Part shown: positions 53,099 through 61,330 of the stretch, one piece after another
How positions within the stretch are numbered: the stretch's first letter is position 1
Layout of the letters: every line of letters begins with the position of its first letter
NCBI RefSeq assembly: GCF_014844075.1
Contig: NZ_CP062165.1
Location: forward strand, 4,712,001-4,776,000
Reading direction: 5' to 3'
Length of the DNA: 64,000 nucleotides
Source of the DNA: Paenibacillus sp. JNUCC-31
GTDB lineage: Bacteria > Bacillota > Bacilli > Paenibacillales > Paenibacillaceae
Program-made: the position numbers and the translations under genes
The notes under the pieces: generated by a model
Database searches by the model: none
What the model was told of the DNA's origin: nothing
The model's input: the letters and a program-made list of their open reading frames with translations, nothing else

Positions 53099-53826
53099 AT
53101 GTTGAATCAATCAATTAAACCTATGTTGCTGTATCCGTTGCAGCCTAATCAAATAAAAAGCTGGAAAAATAATAGTTTGAAATGGGATGGCTTTAGAATA
53201 CTGATCCACTATGATGATGGAAAAGTTCGTGCATTTTCAAAGCACGGTACGGAAATTACATCAAGATTTCCGGAATTGTTAAACTTCCCGTAAAATCAGC
53301 GATCCTGGATGGAGAGTGCATAGTATTTGGTTTAACCCAGCCCAAGGATCAGCCACCGAAATACTGGTGGGATGATTCTATGGCAAGATTTAATACCAAA
53401 ATTGAGTCAGAGGTTAAACGAATTGTGACCACGTTAAGGGCTCGTTTTCCTTTGTGGGATATTTTATATCTGAATGGTGAACCGATAATACAGAAGACAA
53501 GGCTAAAGAATTCGGTCTTGAGGGTACGTGTCAGTATAATGAGGATGCTCCAATGATTTTAGATGGGCGTTCAGAACGTCACGTCGTTATGGTAAAAGCG
53601 TATCAATACATTACCTGCCAGATAGAATCTATGCGGATCAAGGGGAGCTTTGGGGTGGGGTCTATCAGTAAACGGTAAGTATGTTGGTATGCTGGAATTT
53701 CCGCCTAGCCATGAAGAAATACGCGAGTTTAATCATATATCGAAGCAGCTCATTTGTGGCGAAGGTAAAGGCTGGCGTTATCTTGATCCGTTAATAAGTT
53801 GCAAAATCAAGTTTCAAGTTGTTTGA
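53099..53826 (+). pseudogene. ATP-dependent DNA ligase pseudogene
   Basis: The first frame (from ATG 53099) has MLNQSIKPMLLYPLQPN and the nucleotidyltransferase motif I KWDGFR with its AMP-accepting Lys, then FSKHGTEITSRFPEL and a stop at 53291. The next frame continues KLPVKSAILDGECIVFG, and PLWDILYLNGEPI; a further frame has RIKGSFGVGS, and another VGMLEFPPSHEEIREFN and GWRYLDPLISCKIKFQV. Together these are the ordered motifs of a small Bacillus/Paenibacillus ATP-dependent ligase, about 240 codons, broken by at least three frameshifts. Not functional as read. Confidence 0.8.
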
Positions 53827-53979
53827 GTATTTTTGTATGGGTGACTTTATGTAGATACTTTTAAAGGCAAAAAGCAGTTTGTACTACACCAATAGACGAC
53901 CCAAGGATTTGTGGCAGCGTGAGGTTAACTATAGGACCTTTTTTGTCTAATGCTACCGGCTTGTAAGATAATATTTATT

Positions 53980-54009
53980 AGCAGTTGTCCAAATGATAGC
54001 TGCTTTTTT
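53980..54009 (+). terminator. Short terminator hairpin
   Basis: AGCAGTT pairs with AGCTGCT (one wobble) followed by TTTTTTG. It lies downstream of the ligase pseudogene. Confidence 0.6.
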
Positions 54010-54044
54010 GTATTGAATCGATTATGAAAACTCACGTTACAAAG

Positions 54045-54125
54045 GACCTGCGAGCTGCCCGGGTCCACACTGCGCTAGGTGTGGGATCGGCAGCGTGCGA
54101 GGCGACACTGCCGCGGCTCTGCATC
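54045..54125. other. GC-rich structured element in an AT-rich gap
   Basis: GCTGCC (54054-54059) pairs with GGCAGC (54089-54094), with nested CCACAC/GTGTGG, inside a block far more GC-rich than its flanks. No coding frame or T-run. Could be an RNA, a relic of transferred DNA or an attachment-like site; nothing decides. No other feature is seen between 54010 and 54255. Confidence 0.35.
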
Positions 54126-54255
54126 TTGCATACGGGGAGTAGATAAATAAAGCATAGAAAGAAAATATATTAGTCGATTATTTATCTTGGTAACTATTTG
54201 ATGTTCAGGACCGTTTAAATAATAAGTGGAAAACTTATTTTATTGGGGGGGACGG

Positions 54256-54624
54256 ATGAAGAAAAAATGGAAGATTATTTTATTTAGCTTTATTGGAGTA
54301 ATTATTCTTTTAGTCATATTAGGAGCAACATACATCAACAACGTTGGTTATAACAATGTAAAGCTTATGTATAAGTTAAATACAACGGATGTATCAATTG
54401 TTCAGATGGATGAAGAGGGGCAGTACCTTGGACTAAAAATGAACAGTAATCAAATTCTTAAAGATCGAATGGAGAGGGAAGGCTGGCAGTTCAAGCAGCA
54501 GGAAGGGGCTGCATTTTTCTTTAAGAAAGACAATAAAGAAGCTGTTATTTCTACGGAAATATGGAATAGTAATTATGTCCTTTATCGTGTAGATGATAAT
54601 GTCGTCAATCTTGCCGACAAATAA
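54256..54624 (+). CDS. Small membrane-anchored hypothetical protein
   Basis: 122 residues from the ATG after GGGGGGG; a longer frame from 54226 lacks support. One N-terminal membrane helix (WKIILFSFIGVIILLVILGATYI) then a soluble domain NVKLMYKLNTTDVSIVQMDEEGQYLGLKMNSNQILKDRMEREGWQFKQQEGAAFFFKKD. Probably exposed outside the cell. I do not recognise the family. It has its own terminator. Confidence 0.7.
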   Translation: MKKKWKIILFSFIGVIILLVILGATYINNVGYNNVKLMYKLNTTDVSIVQMDEEGQYLGLKMNSNQILKDRMEREGWQFKQQEGAAFFFKKDNKEAVISTEIWNSNYVLYRVDDNVVNLADK

Positions 54625-54627
54625 GGC

Positions 54628-54668
54628 AAAAAACCAGCCTGTCCACTTATATGTGGAGGCTGGTTTTT
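54628..54668 (+). terminator. Rho-independent terminator
   Basis: AAAAACCAGCCT pairs with AGGCTGGTTTTT around a second small stem CCAC/GTGG. Confidence 0.9.
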
Positions 54669-54670
54669 AA

Positions 54671-54732
54671 TTAATTAGTGGCTCTATCTATTTCATAGCC
54701 ATACACGCCATAACCTTCGCTGAACATATCGA
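54671..54732 (-). pseudogene. Possible C-terminal gene fragment
   Basis: Read on the minus strand, a short frame gives FDMFSEGYGVYGYEIDRATN and a stop at 54671. It has protein-like composition but no upstream part, because it meets the copied CotH-domain fragment at 54733. Family unknown; may be chance. Confidence 0.25.
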
Positions 54733-54733
54733 A

Positions 54734-54843
54734 CGTAACCTTGGATGGCAAAACAATTTCGTTCCCGGATCAGGACCCGCTAGAGCAAAGAGGCCGAGTG
54801 ATAGTACCTGTGAACTCCATTCCTGAAGCTTTGGGTGCGAAAG
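54734..54843 (+). pseudogene. Duplicated fragment of the CotH protein's stalk-domain coding sequence
   Basis: About 110 bases match 43927-44037 inside the CotH gene with about six mismatches, covering the coding segment LDGKTI, FPDQDPLEQ, GRV and ALGAK. There is no start, ribosome site or downstream continuation; after the match the frame runs into unrelated sequence. A relic of a duplication or recombination 10.7 kb away. Confidence 0.8.
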
Positions 54844-54888
54844 TATGTGAGGTATAAAATTGTTGATTTAATGTTTTCAAAAAAATAT

Positions 54889-54903
54889 TGAAACGTTTCC
54901 AAT
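54889..54903. promoter_or_regulatory. LacI-type operator upstream of the LacI gene
   Basis: TTGAAACGTTTCCAA, the same palindromic core (GAAACGTTTC) as the operators at 56034-56088. Position 46 bases before the LacI start suggests autoregulation. A cre-like role for CcpA is an alternative. Confidence 0.7.
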
Positions 54904-54949
54904 TAGGTGTTATTATGAATTCCATCAGAGAGATAGGCGGGGGGGTTAG

Positions 54950-55918
54950 ATGTCAAGTATTAAAGATGTAGCCAGCTTAGCTGGTGTAGCTGTGGGAACC
55001 GTGTCCCGTGTTATTAACAATTCGGGCGCCGTTAAACCCGCAACACGCAGAAAAGTCGAGAAGGCCATACAAGAGTTGAAATATATCCCTAATGAGATTG
55101 CCCGAAACTTCAAAATGCGGAAGTCCAAGATGGTAGCCCTGCTGCTCCCGAGTATCTGGCATCCTTTTTTTTCCGAACTGGCTTATTACATTGAAGATGA
55201 GCTGGATCAGGAAGGTTTCAAGCTCATGCTGTGCAATAGCGGTGGCAAACCTGAAAAGGAATTATATTATCTGGATATGCTCCAGCAAAACAAAGTGGCG
55301 GGTATTGTCGGCATTACGTACAACGATATCGAAAATTACGTCAGTAATGACATTCCGATTGTCAGTATCGACAGACACTTCAACAAGAAAATCACATGTG
55401 TTACGTCGGACAATTATGAAGGAGGGCGTCTGGCGTTAAGGGAACTTGTCAAAGCAGGAGCCAAAAAACCGGCTTTTATGGGGAGTGTCACTTCTGTTTT
55501 CAGTGAAACCATGAATCGGAGAGAAGGTTTCATTCAGGAAGCCAGAACCATGGGGGTTGACTACGTTGTATACGAGAAGCCAGACCCGGTTTTGGACGAT
55601 GATGCCTATTATGATGAGTTTCTAAAAGAGCATGGGGATGTGGATGGTATTTTTGCCATTACGGATATGTTCGCCGCCAAATATATAGAAAGAGCCGGCA
55701 GGCAGGGCATTAGGGTTCCTGAGGATGTAAAGGTCATCGGATATGATGGCATTCAGGATCATCCTTATTTCCATCCAATATTGTCAACAATCAGACAACC
55801 TGTGGAGGAGATGGCACGTACGGCGATCAGGCTGCTCTACCAAAAGATCGATGGGGAAACATTGGACCGGGAAGTTTATCGTCTTCCAGTCATATTTAGA
55901 CAAGGTGAAACGACTTGA
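54950..55918 (+). CDS. LacI family regulator of the fructan locus
   Basis: 322 residues, start after GGGGGGG. N-terminal HTH and hinge: IKDVASLAGVAVGTVSRVINNSGAVKPATRRKVEKAIQELKYIPNEIARNFK. Effector domain is PBP-like: VALLLPSIWHPFFSELAYYIEDEL, GIVGITYNDIENY, IVSIDRHFNKKITCVTSDNYEGGRLALREL, VIGYDGIQDHPYFHPILSTIRQP. It lies next to fructan transport and GH32 genes whose promoter region carries three operators, so it probably represses them and responds to fructose or a fructo-oligosaccharide. Confidence 0.93.
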   Translation: MSSIKDVASLAGVAVGTVSRVINNSGAVKPATRRKVEKAIQELKYIPNEIARNFKMRKSKMVALLLPSIWHPFFSELAYYIEDELDQEGFKLMLCNSGGKPEKELYYLDMLQQNKVAGIVGITYNDIENYVSNDIPIVSIDRHFNKKITCVTSDNYEGGRLALRELVKAGAKKPAFMGSVTSVFSETMNRREGFIQEARTMGVDYVVYEKPDPVLDDDAYYDEFLKEHGDVDGIFAITDMFAAKYIERAGRQGIRVPEDVKVIGYDGIQDHPYFHPILSTIRQPVEEMARTAIRLLYQKIDGETLDREVYRLPVIFRQGETT

Positions 55919-55991
55919 TCGTTCCTGAGAACAAAAAGCTTCACTTCACCCTTTTAATTAGTTTAGAAAAACATCAGCAGCCACGGCCGCT

Positions 55992-56022
55992 TCACCGGGT
56001 GGATTAGCCGGGTGACGTTTTT
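55992..56022 (+). terminator. Terminator-like hairpin after the LacI gene
   Basis: TCACC(G)GG and CC(G)GGTGA arms around GTGGATTAG, with a following CGTTTTTCTC. The stem has one mismatch. Confidence 0.5.
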
Positions 56023-56033
56023 CTCATGTTGAA

Positions 56034-56088
56034 TTGGAAACGTTTCAATTAATATGGAAGCGCTTCATATAAATTGGAAACGTTTCAA
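56034..56088. promoter_or_regulatory. Three LacI operators spaced exactly 20 bases apart
   Basis: TTGGAAACGTTTCAA (56034-56048), TATGGAAGCGCTTCATA (56053-56069), TTGGAAACGTTTCAA (56074-56088). The symmetry centres lie at 41.5, 61.5 and 81.5 (add 56000), on the same helix face. They precede the permease gene at 56121. Confidence 0.85.
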
Positions 56089-56120
56089 TAACAAATATTA
56101 ATTTTACGAAGAAAGGGAGT

Positions 56121-57077
56121 ATGACGGTGATTTCACGAGATTCCGGAGGAGAACAAACCCTGATCAAAGAAAATCGTAAAACTTGGAGTCGAATTAAACG
56201 CAACTATGAACTGTACCTGTTCCTGCTGCCGATCATTCTGGTTTACCTCCTGTTCAAGTACTACCCGATGTACGGAGTACAAATTGCATTTAAGGATTTT
56301 TCACCAAGCCAGGGCATTTGGGGCAGTGAATGGGTGGGGTTCCGGCATTTTATTGATTTTTTCAATTCTTATAACTTCTGGACGATCATGAAAAATACGC
56401 TAACACTCAGTTTTCTATCGCTTGTGTTCAGCTTCCCGGCTCCTATTATTATCGCGATCATGCTGAATCAGATGCTGGGCAAGGGATACAAGAAATTTAT
56501 CCAGACCGTCATTTATGCGCCACACTTTATTTCTACCGTTGTACTCGTCGGTATGCTCCATGTTTTTTTATCGCCAAACAGCGGAATCGTGAACCTCATC
56601 ATTTCCTGGTTCGGTGGAGAACCGATTCTTTTCATGGCTGACGAAGGCTGGTTTCGTCCTTTATACATTTTGTCAGGGGTATGGCAAGAGACCGGTTTCG
56701 CCACCATTATTTACCTGGCTGCGCTTGCCGGAGTTAATCCCGAATTGCATGAAGCCGCGATTATGGATGGAGCAAGCAAATGGAAGCGTGTATGGTATGT
56801 GGACATTCCGTCCATCTTGCCGACCATTGTCATCCTGCTCATTCTCGCACTCGGGAACGTCATGAGCATCGGGTTCGAGAAAGCATTTCTAATGCAAAGT
56901 GACCTGAATTATGCCACCTCCAATATTATTCCGACCTATGTATATGAATTGGGGATTCAGAAGGCGCAGTACAGCTTTTCTACAGCGGTCGGACTGTTTA
57001 ACTCCGTCATCAATATCATCCTGATTGTCACTGTTAACCGAATTGCCAAAAAATTAACCGAAACCAGTTTGTGGTAG
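56121..57077 (+). CDS. Sugar ABC transporter permease, LplB type (fructan locus)
   Basis: 318 residues; ATG 56121 or GTG 56127 (GAAAGGGAGT just upstream; the spacing fits GTG better). Membrane segments start at YELYLFLLPIILVYLLFKYYPMYG; WVGFRHFIDFF, VIYAPHFISTVVLVGM and the EAA loop LHEAAIMDGASKWKRVWYVDIPSI are typical. It works with the next permease and the lipoprotein at 58112; ATPase absent. Confidence 0.93.
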   Translation: MTVISRDSGGEQTLIKENRKTWSRIKRNYELYLFLLPIILVYLLFKYYPMYGVQIAFKDFSPSQGIWGSEWVGFRHFIDFFNSYNFWTIMKNTLTLSFLSLVFSFPAPIIIAIMLNQMLGKGYKKFIQTVIYAPHFISTVVLVGMLHVFLSPNSGIVNLIISWFGGEPILFMADEGWFRPLYILSGVWQETGFATIIYLAALAGVNPELHEAAIMDGASKWKRVWYVDIPSILPTIVILLILALGNVMSIGFEKAFLMQSDLNYATSNIIPTYVYELGIQKAQYSFSTAVGLFNSVINIILIVTVNRIAKKLTETSLW

Positions 57078-57089
57078 GGGGGATTAACT

Positions 57090-57986
57090 TTGAACCAATT
57101 TTTGAAGAGAAAAAGCAGAGGAGACGCATGGTTTGACGCTATCAACTATTTCTTCTTGACCGTCGTTATGCTGCTTGTATTATTTCCGCTGTATTTTGTG
57201 CTGATTGCTTCATTCAGTGATCCCGATCTAATTTATTCAGGGGAAGTATGGTTATTACCAAAGGGATTCACGCTCGACGGCTATGAACGAATATTCAATG
57301 ACTCCTCCATATGGATCGGGTACGCCAACTCCATATTGTACGCTGGCGTAGGAACCTTGATCGGAGTAGCGGTTACCGTATTTGCAGCTTATCCGTTAGC
57401 ACGGAAGGATCTGGTTGGAAGGTCGGTCATCATGTGGTTTTTGCTGATCACCATGTTTTTTAGCGGCGGGTTGATTCCGACGTATTTGTTAATCAAGGAT
57501 CTTCACATGCTGAATACGATCTGGGCGCTTGTAATCCCGGGTGCCGGTGGCATAATGAACGTCATTATCGTAAGGACCTTCTTTCAGTCCTCCATCCCGG
57601 ATGAAATGAGGGAAGCAGCGTCGATCGACGGATGTTCCAACACCAGATTTTTCTGGAGTATTGTGTTGCCTTTATCCAAGTCCATTTTAGCTGTCATGGT
57701 GCTGTATCACGTCGTCGGCTTTTGGAATGGTTTCTTTGACGCTTTGATCTATTTGAACGACGAAAACAAATATCCGCTTCAACTGGTGCTTCGCAATATT
57801 CTCGTCCAGAACCAAGTAAACTCCGGCATGATGGTGGATGTCGAATCCTACGCAGCGAAGATGCGCGTAACGGAACTGATTAAATATGGAGTCATCATGG
57901 TATCCAGTCTGCCGCTGCTGATTTTGTATCCTTTCCTGCAAAAGTACTTTGTCAAAGGCGTAATGATCGGCTCGATCAAGGGATGA
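57090..57986 (+). CDS. Sugar ABC transporter permease, LplC/YtcP type (fructan locus)
   Basis: 298 residues, TTG start after GGGGGG. CUT1 permease with LFPLYFVLIASFSDPDLIYSG, NVIIVRTFFQSSIPDEMREAASIDGCSNTRFFWSIVLPLSKS and the C-terminal PFLQKYFVKGVMIGSIKG. Confidence 0.94.
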   Translation: MNQFLKRKSRGDAWFDAINYFFLTVVMLLVLFPLYFVLIASFSDPDLIYSGEVWLLPKGFTLDGYERIFNDSSIWIGYANSILYAGVGTLIGVAVTVFAAYPLARKDLVGRSVIMWFLLITMFFSGGLIPTYLLIKDLHMLNTIWALVIPGAGGIMNVIIVRTFFQSSIPDEMREAASIDGCSNTRFFWSIVLPLSKSILAVMVLYHVVGFWNGFFDALIYLNDENKYPLQLVLRNILVQNQVNSGMMVDVESYAAKMRVTELIKYGVIMVSSLPLLILYPFLQKYFVKGVMIGSIKG

Positions 57987-58111
57987 TGTTGTCATGGTAC
58001 TTGAAAGGGGGGATGTGCAGCAGAATCGATATATCTGCATCCAGACCACTATAGAGTAAGTCAAGGTAAGATATTCAACTTGTGGAATGATCTTGAGGGA
58101 GGTTATGCACG

Positions 58112-59722
58112 ATGAAATCTGTATTCAAAAGAGCGGGAATTCTTATGTTGGCCGGAGCTTTTGCGCTGAGTGGATGTTCAGGAGATTCCAAGAATCAGTC
58201 GGAAAATTCCGCTGCGACTTTTAACAAGACGGGTCTTCCGATTGTGAATGAACCAGTATCGTTAAAGATGGTATCCCCGAAAGCTGCTTTGGCACCGGAG
58301 TACTCGCAAATGGAAATTTTCAAGAAGCTGGAAGAGCAAACCAACGTCAAGATCGAGTGGGAGAACATTCCTGATACCGACTTTACCGAGAAGAAAAATT
58401 TGTTGCTGGCCAGCGGAGATTTGCCTGACGCTTTTTACGGAGCAGGATTCTCGGATTACGAACTGGTCAAATACGGTGAAGACGGGACCATTCTTCCATT
58501 GGAGGATTTAATCGATCAATATGCGCCTAACCTGAAAGCGCTTTTAGAACGCAGGCCTGACATCAAGTCCTCGATCACGGCACCGGATGGGCATATTTAC
58601 GGACTGCCTTCTTGGGAAGAGAACAATCTTGGAACGAACCCCTTCTTTCACGTTATCAATAAAAAATGGCTCGACAAGCTGGGGCTGAAAATGCCGCAGA
58701 CACTGGATGAATATACGGAAGCATTAGTTGCCTTTAAAACACAGGATCCAAACGGTAACGGCAAGGCCGACGAAATTCCGCTGAGCTTTATGCATATGCA
58801 GTGGTGTATGGACATTGCTGGGATATTCGGAGCATTCGGACTTCCGGATAACATGGAACATCGGGTCGTCCGGGACGGAAAAGTAATCTTTACTGCTACG
58901 CAGCCTGAATATAAGGAAGCGTTGAAATATTTTAATGAAAAATGGTATAAGCAGGGCTTGATTGATCCTGAATCGTTCACCCAGGACGCTGCTCAGTATC
59001 TGGCCAAAGGGAAAACAACAGTAGAAACGCTCGGCTCCTATATCTGGTGGGAAGTCGATGAGGTGGTCGGAACGGAGCGAAGCGAAGATTATGCTTTGCT
59101 GTCCCCGCTCAAAGGACCGGACGGGGATCAATCGATCGGTCGCGGCAACGGTGGCGGCCCAGGACGCGGTGCTTTCGTGATTACTAAAGAGAACCAGAAT
59201 CCGGAAATCACAATGCGTTGGATCGACCAGCAGTATGAACCGTATATGGCTGCTCAAATCCACTGGGGTCCGCTGGATGTCGTATTCAAGAAGGACGAGA
59301 ATGGGAAATTGGTGAACCTGCCGATTCCTGAGGGCACTTCCGCGGGCGAATTCCGTCAAAAAGTGGCTCCAGGCGCAGGCGGCCCTGGCGTCATTACCAT
59401 CGAAGATTTGGGAAAAGTAGTGGATCTGGAGCCTAGAGCCCAGCAGCGCGTTAAAGACTTGGAGAAATATTACGATCCCTATATGGAAGAGGAAAACTAC
59501 CCGAGTATCTTCTTTGAGCCGGAGGAGCTGGACAAAATCAATCGAATTGAGCCCGAATTGATTAAATATGTAAATACCCAGCGAGGAAAATTCATTGTTG
59601 ATGGCGGCGTGGATGAGCAGTGGGACAGCTATGTGAAGAACCTGGATAAGATGGGATTAAACGAATTGATGGAGATCTATCAAAAAGGGCTGGATCGTTA
59701 TAACGCAAGTTTAAACAAATAA
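58112..59722 (+). CDS. Extracellular solute-binding lipoprotein, fructan locus
   Basis: 536 residues. Signal with lipobox FALSGC, GGGAGG before ATG. Large LplA-like SBP: IPDTDFTEKKNLLLASGDLPDAFYGAGFSDYELVKYGEDGTILPLEDLIDQYAPN, and FYEPEEL-like end. Probably binds fructo-oligosaccharides or levan fragments and delivers them to the two preceding permeases. Confidence 0.93.
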   Translation: MKSVFKRAGILMLAGAFALSGCSGDSKNQSENSAATFNKTGLPIVNEPVSLKMVSPKAALAPEYSQMEIFKKLEEQTNVKIEWENIPDTDFTEKKNLLLASGDLPDAFYGAGFSDYELVKYGEDGTILPLEDLIDQYAPNLKALLERRPDIKSSITAPDGHIYGLPSWEENNLGTNPFFHVINKKWLDKLGLKMPQTLDEYTEALVAFKTQDPNGNGKADEIPLSFMHMQWCMDIAGIFGAFGLPDNMEHRVVRDGKVIFTATQPEYKEALKYFNEKWYKQGLIDPESFTQDAAQYLAKGKTTVETLGSYIWWEVDEVVGTERSEDYALLSPLKGPDGDQSIGRGNGGGPGRGAFVITKENQNPEITMRWIDQQYEPYMAAQIHWGPLDVVFKKDENGKLVNLPIPEGTSAGEFRQKVAPGAGGPGVITIEDLGKVVDLEPRAQQRVKDLEKYYDPYMEEENYPSIFFEPEELDKINRIEPELIKYVNTQRGKFIVDGGVDEQWDSYVKNLDKMGLNELMEIYQKGLDRYNASLNK

Positions 59723-59776
59723 TTAATTAAATCGATGATCATGGAATTAACAAGACGGGAAGGGGCTCTTCAATCT

Positions 59777-61330
59777 ATGCCGAAGACTGAGGAAATGAAT
59801 AAGATAATGGGGTCAAATAAACAGCTTATGGATGAGAGATTTAGACCGGGATATCATTTTTCGCCTCCATCCCACTGGATGAACGATCCGAACGGATTAG
59901 TCTATTACGAGGGAGAATATCATCTGTTTTATCAACATCATCCCTATAGTAATAAATGGGGGCCGATGCACTGGGGCCATGCCGTAAGCCAAGATCTGAT
60001 TCATTGGCAGCATGAACCTATCGCTCTGTTCCCAGACGAGCATGGAGCCATTTTTTCTGGTTGCTGTGTGGTTGACTTTAATAACAGCAGCGGACTGTTC
60101 GCGGGTACCCATGGATTGATTGCGATTTTTACCCATGCGGATACTTGTCCAGAGACCGGGCAGCCGCGTCAGCGGCAAAGCTTGGCTTACAGCAGCGATA
60201 AAGGCAGAACCTGGCATAAATATGAGGGGAATCCGGTTCTTGCCGAACCTGATCTGGCAGACTTCCGGGACCCGAAAGTGTTCTGGCATGCACAAAGTGA
60301 GCGGTGGGTCATGACCATTGTAGCGGGAGATCATGCTCGGTTTTATGGATCGGAAAATTTGCGTGAATGGACATTAACAGGGGAATTCGGGCAGGAAGAA
60401 GGCTCGCATGACGGCGTTTGGGAATGCCCGGATCTCTTTGAATTGCCAATCGATGACAGTGGACGTTCCAAATGGGTACTTATCATTAGCATTGGGGATA
60501 ACCCTGCCTTTCCGGAAGGATCACGCACGCAATATTTTATCGGAGAGTTCGACGGAAATACATTCATCAACGACAATTCGGCGGATCATATCATGTGGTT
60601 GGATCATGGTCGGGACAACTATGCAGGGGTCACCTGGTCGGATATGCATGAACAAGACGGACGACGCGTGATCATCGGTTGGATGAGCAACTGGAAATAT
60701 GCCAACGAGACGCCAACCGGAGACTGGAGAGGCGCAATGACTCTGCCTCGCGCCCTGTCACTGACCAGTCGGGACGAGGGCATCATGCTAACCCAAATGC
60801 CTGTCCGGGAAATAGAACAGCTGCGGAAAGAGTCGATAAGCTGGTCTGATGTCACGGTTACGCAGGAGGTCCCGTTTATGATAAAGACAAAGGATGATCT
60901 GCTGGAGATTGAAGTGGACATCGATATTCGAACTGCGGGTGAGGTTCATATCAAACTGCAAACGTCCGGGCAGAGTGAGACAATCATCGGCTATGACCCT
61001 GTGCGCCAATGGCTATTCATCGACCGTTTCCAATCGGGCATGACTGATTTTCATCCATCATTTGCTTGCCAGCATGGGGTCATGCTGGTTCCGGAAAATA
61101 AGAAAATCAGGCTGCATATCTGGCTGGATCGCAATGCGGTTGAAGTGTATGCGAATCAGGGCCTGGTAGTTCTGACAGATCAAATTTTCCCGGATGCAAC
61201 ACTGGATCGTATTTCAATAGGAACGAATTCAGGGCAGGTTGTATTGAGCTCACTTCATATCCATGCTCTTCAGTCCATTCATATTCCCGATGGCATCACA
61301 GAGCAGACCTTAGGGAGGGCGGAAGCGTGA
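59777..61330 (+). CDS. GH32 beta-fructosidase (levanase/sucrase type)
   Basis: 517 residues from ATG 59777; the frame extends to ATG 59735 but neither start has a strong ribosome site (AAGGGG precedes 59777 by 11 bases). The three GH32 catalytic motifs are intact: WMNDPNG with nucleophile Asp near residue 36, FRDPKVFW (transition-state Asp), and WECPDLF (acid/base Glu). C-terminal beta-sandwich ends DATLDRISIGTNSG. No signal peptide, so it hydrolyses imported fructo-oligosaccharides or sucrose in the cytoplasm. The stop overlaps the next start. Confidence 0.9.
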   Translation: MPKTEEMNKIMGSNKQLMDERFRPGYHFSPPSHWMNDPNGLVYYEGEYHLFYQHHPYSNKWGPMHWGHAVSQDLIHWQHEPIALFPDEHGAIFSGCCVVDFNNSSGLFAGTHGLIAIFTHADTCPETGQPRQRQSLAYSSDKGRTWHKYEGNPVLAEPDLADFRDPKVFWHAQSERWVMTIVAGDHARFYGSENLREWTLTGEFGQEEGSHDGVWECPDLFELPIDDSGRSKWVLIISIGDNPAFPEGSRTQYFIGEFDGNTFINDNSADHIMWLDHGRDNYAGVTWSDMHEQDGRRVIIGWMSNWKYANETPTGDWRGAMTLPRALSLTSRDEGIMLTQMPVREIEQLRKESISWSDVTVTQEVPFMIKTKDDLLEIEVDIDIRTAGEVHIKLQTSGQSETIIGYDPVRQWLFIDRFQSGMTDFHPSFACQHGVMLVPENKKIRLHIWLDRNAVEVYANQGLVVLTDQIFPDATLDRISIGTNSGQVVLSSLHIHALQSIHIPDGITEQTLGRAEA

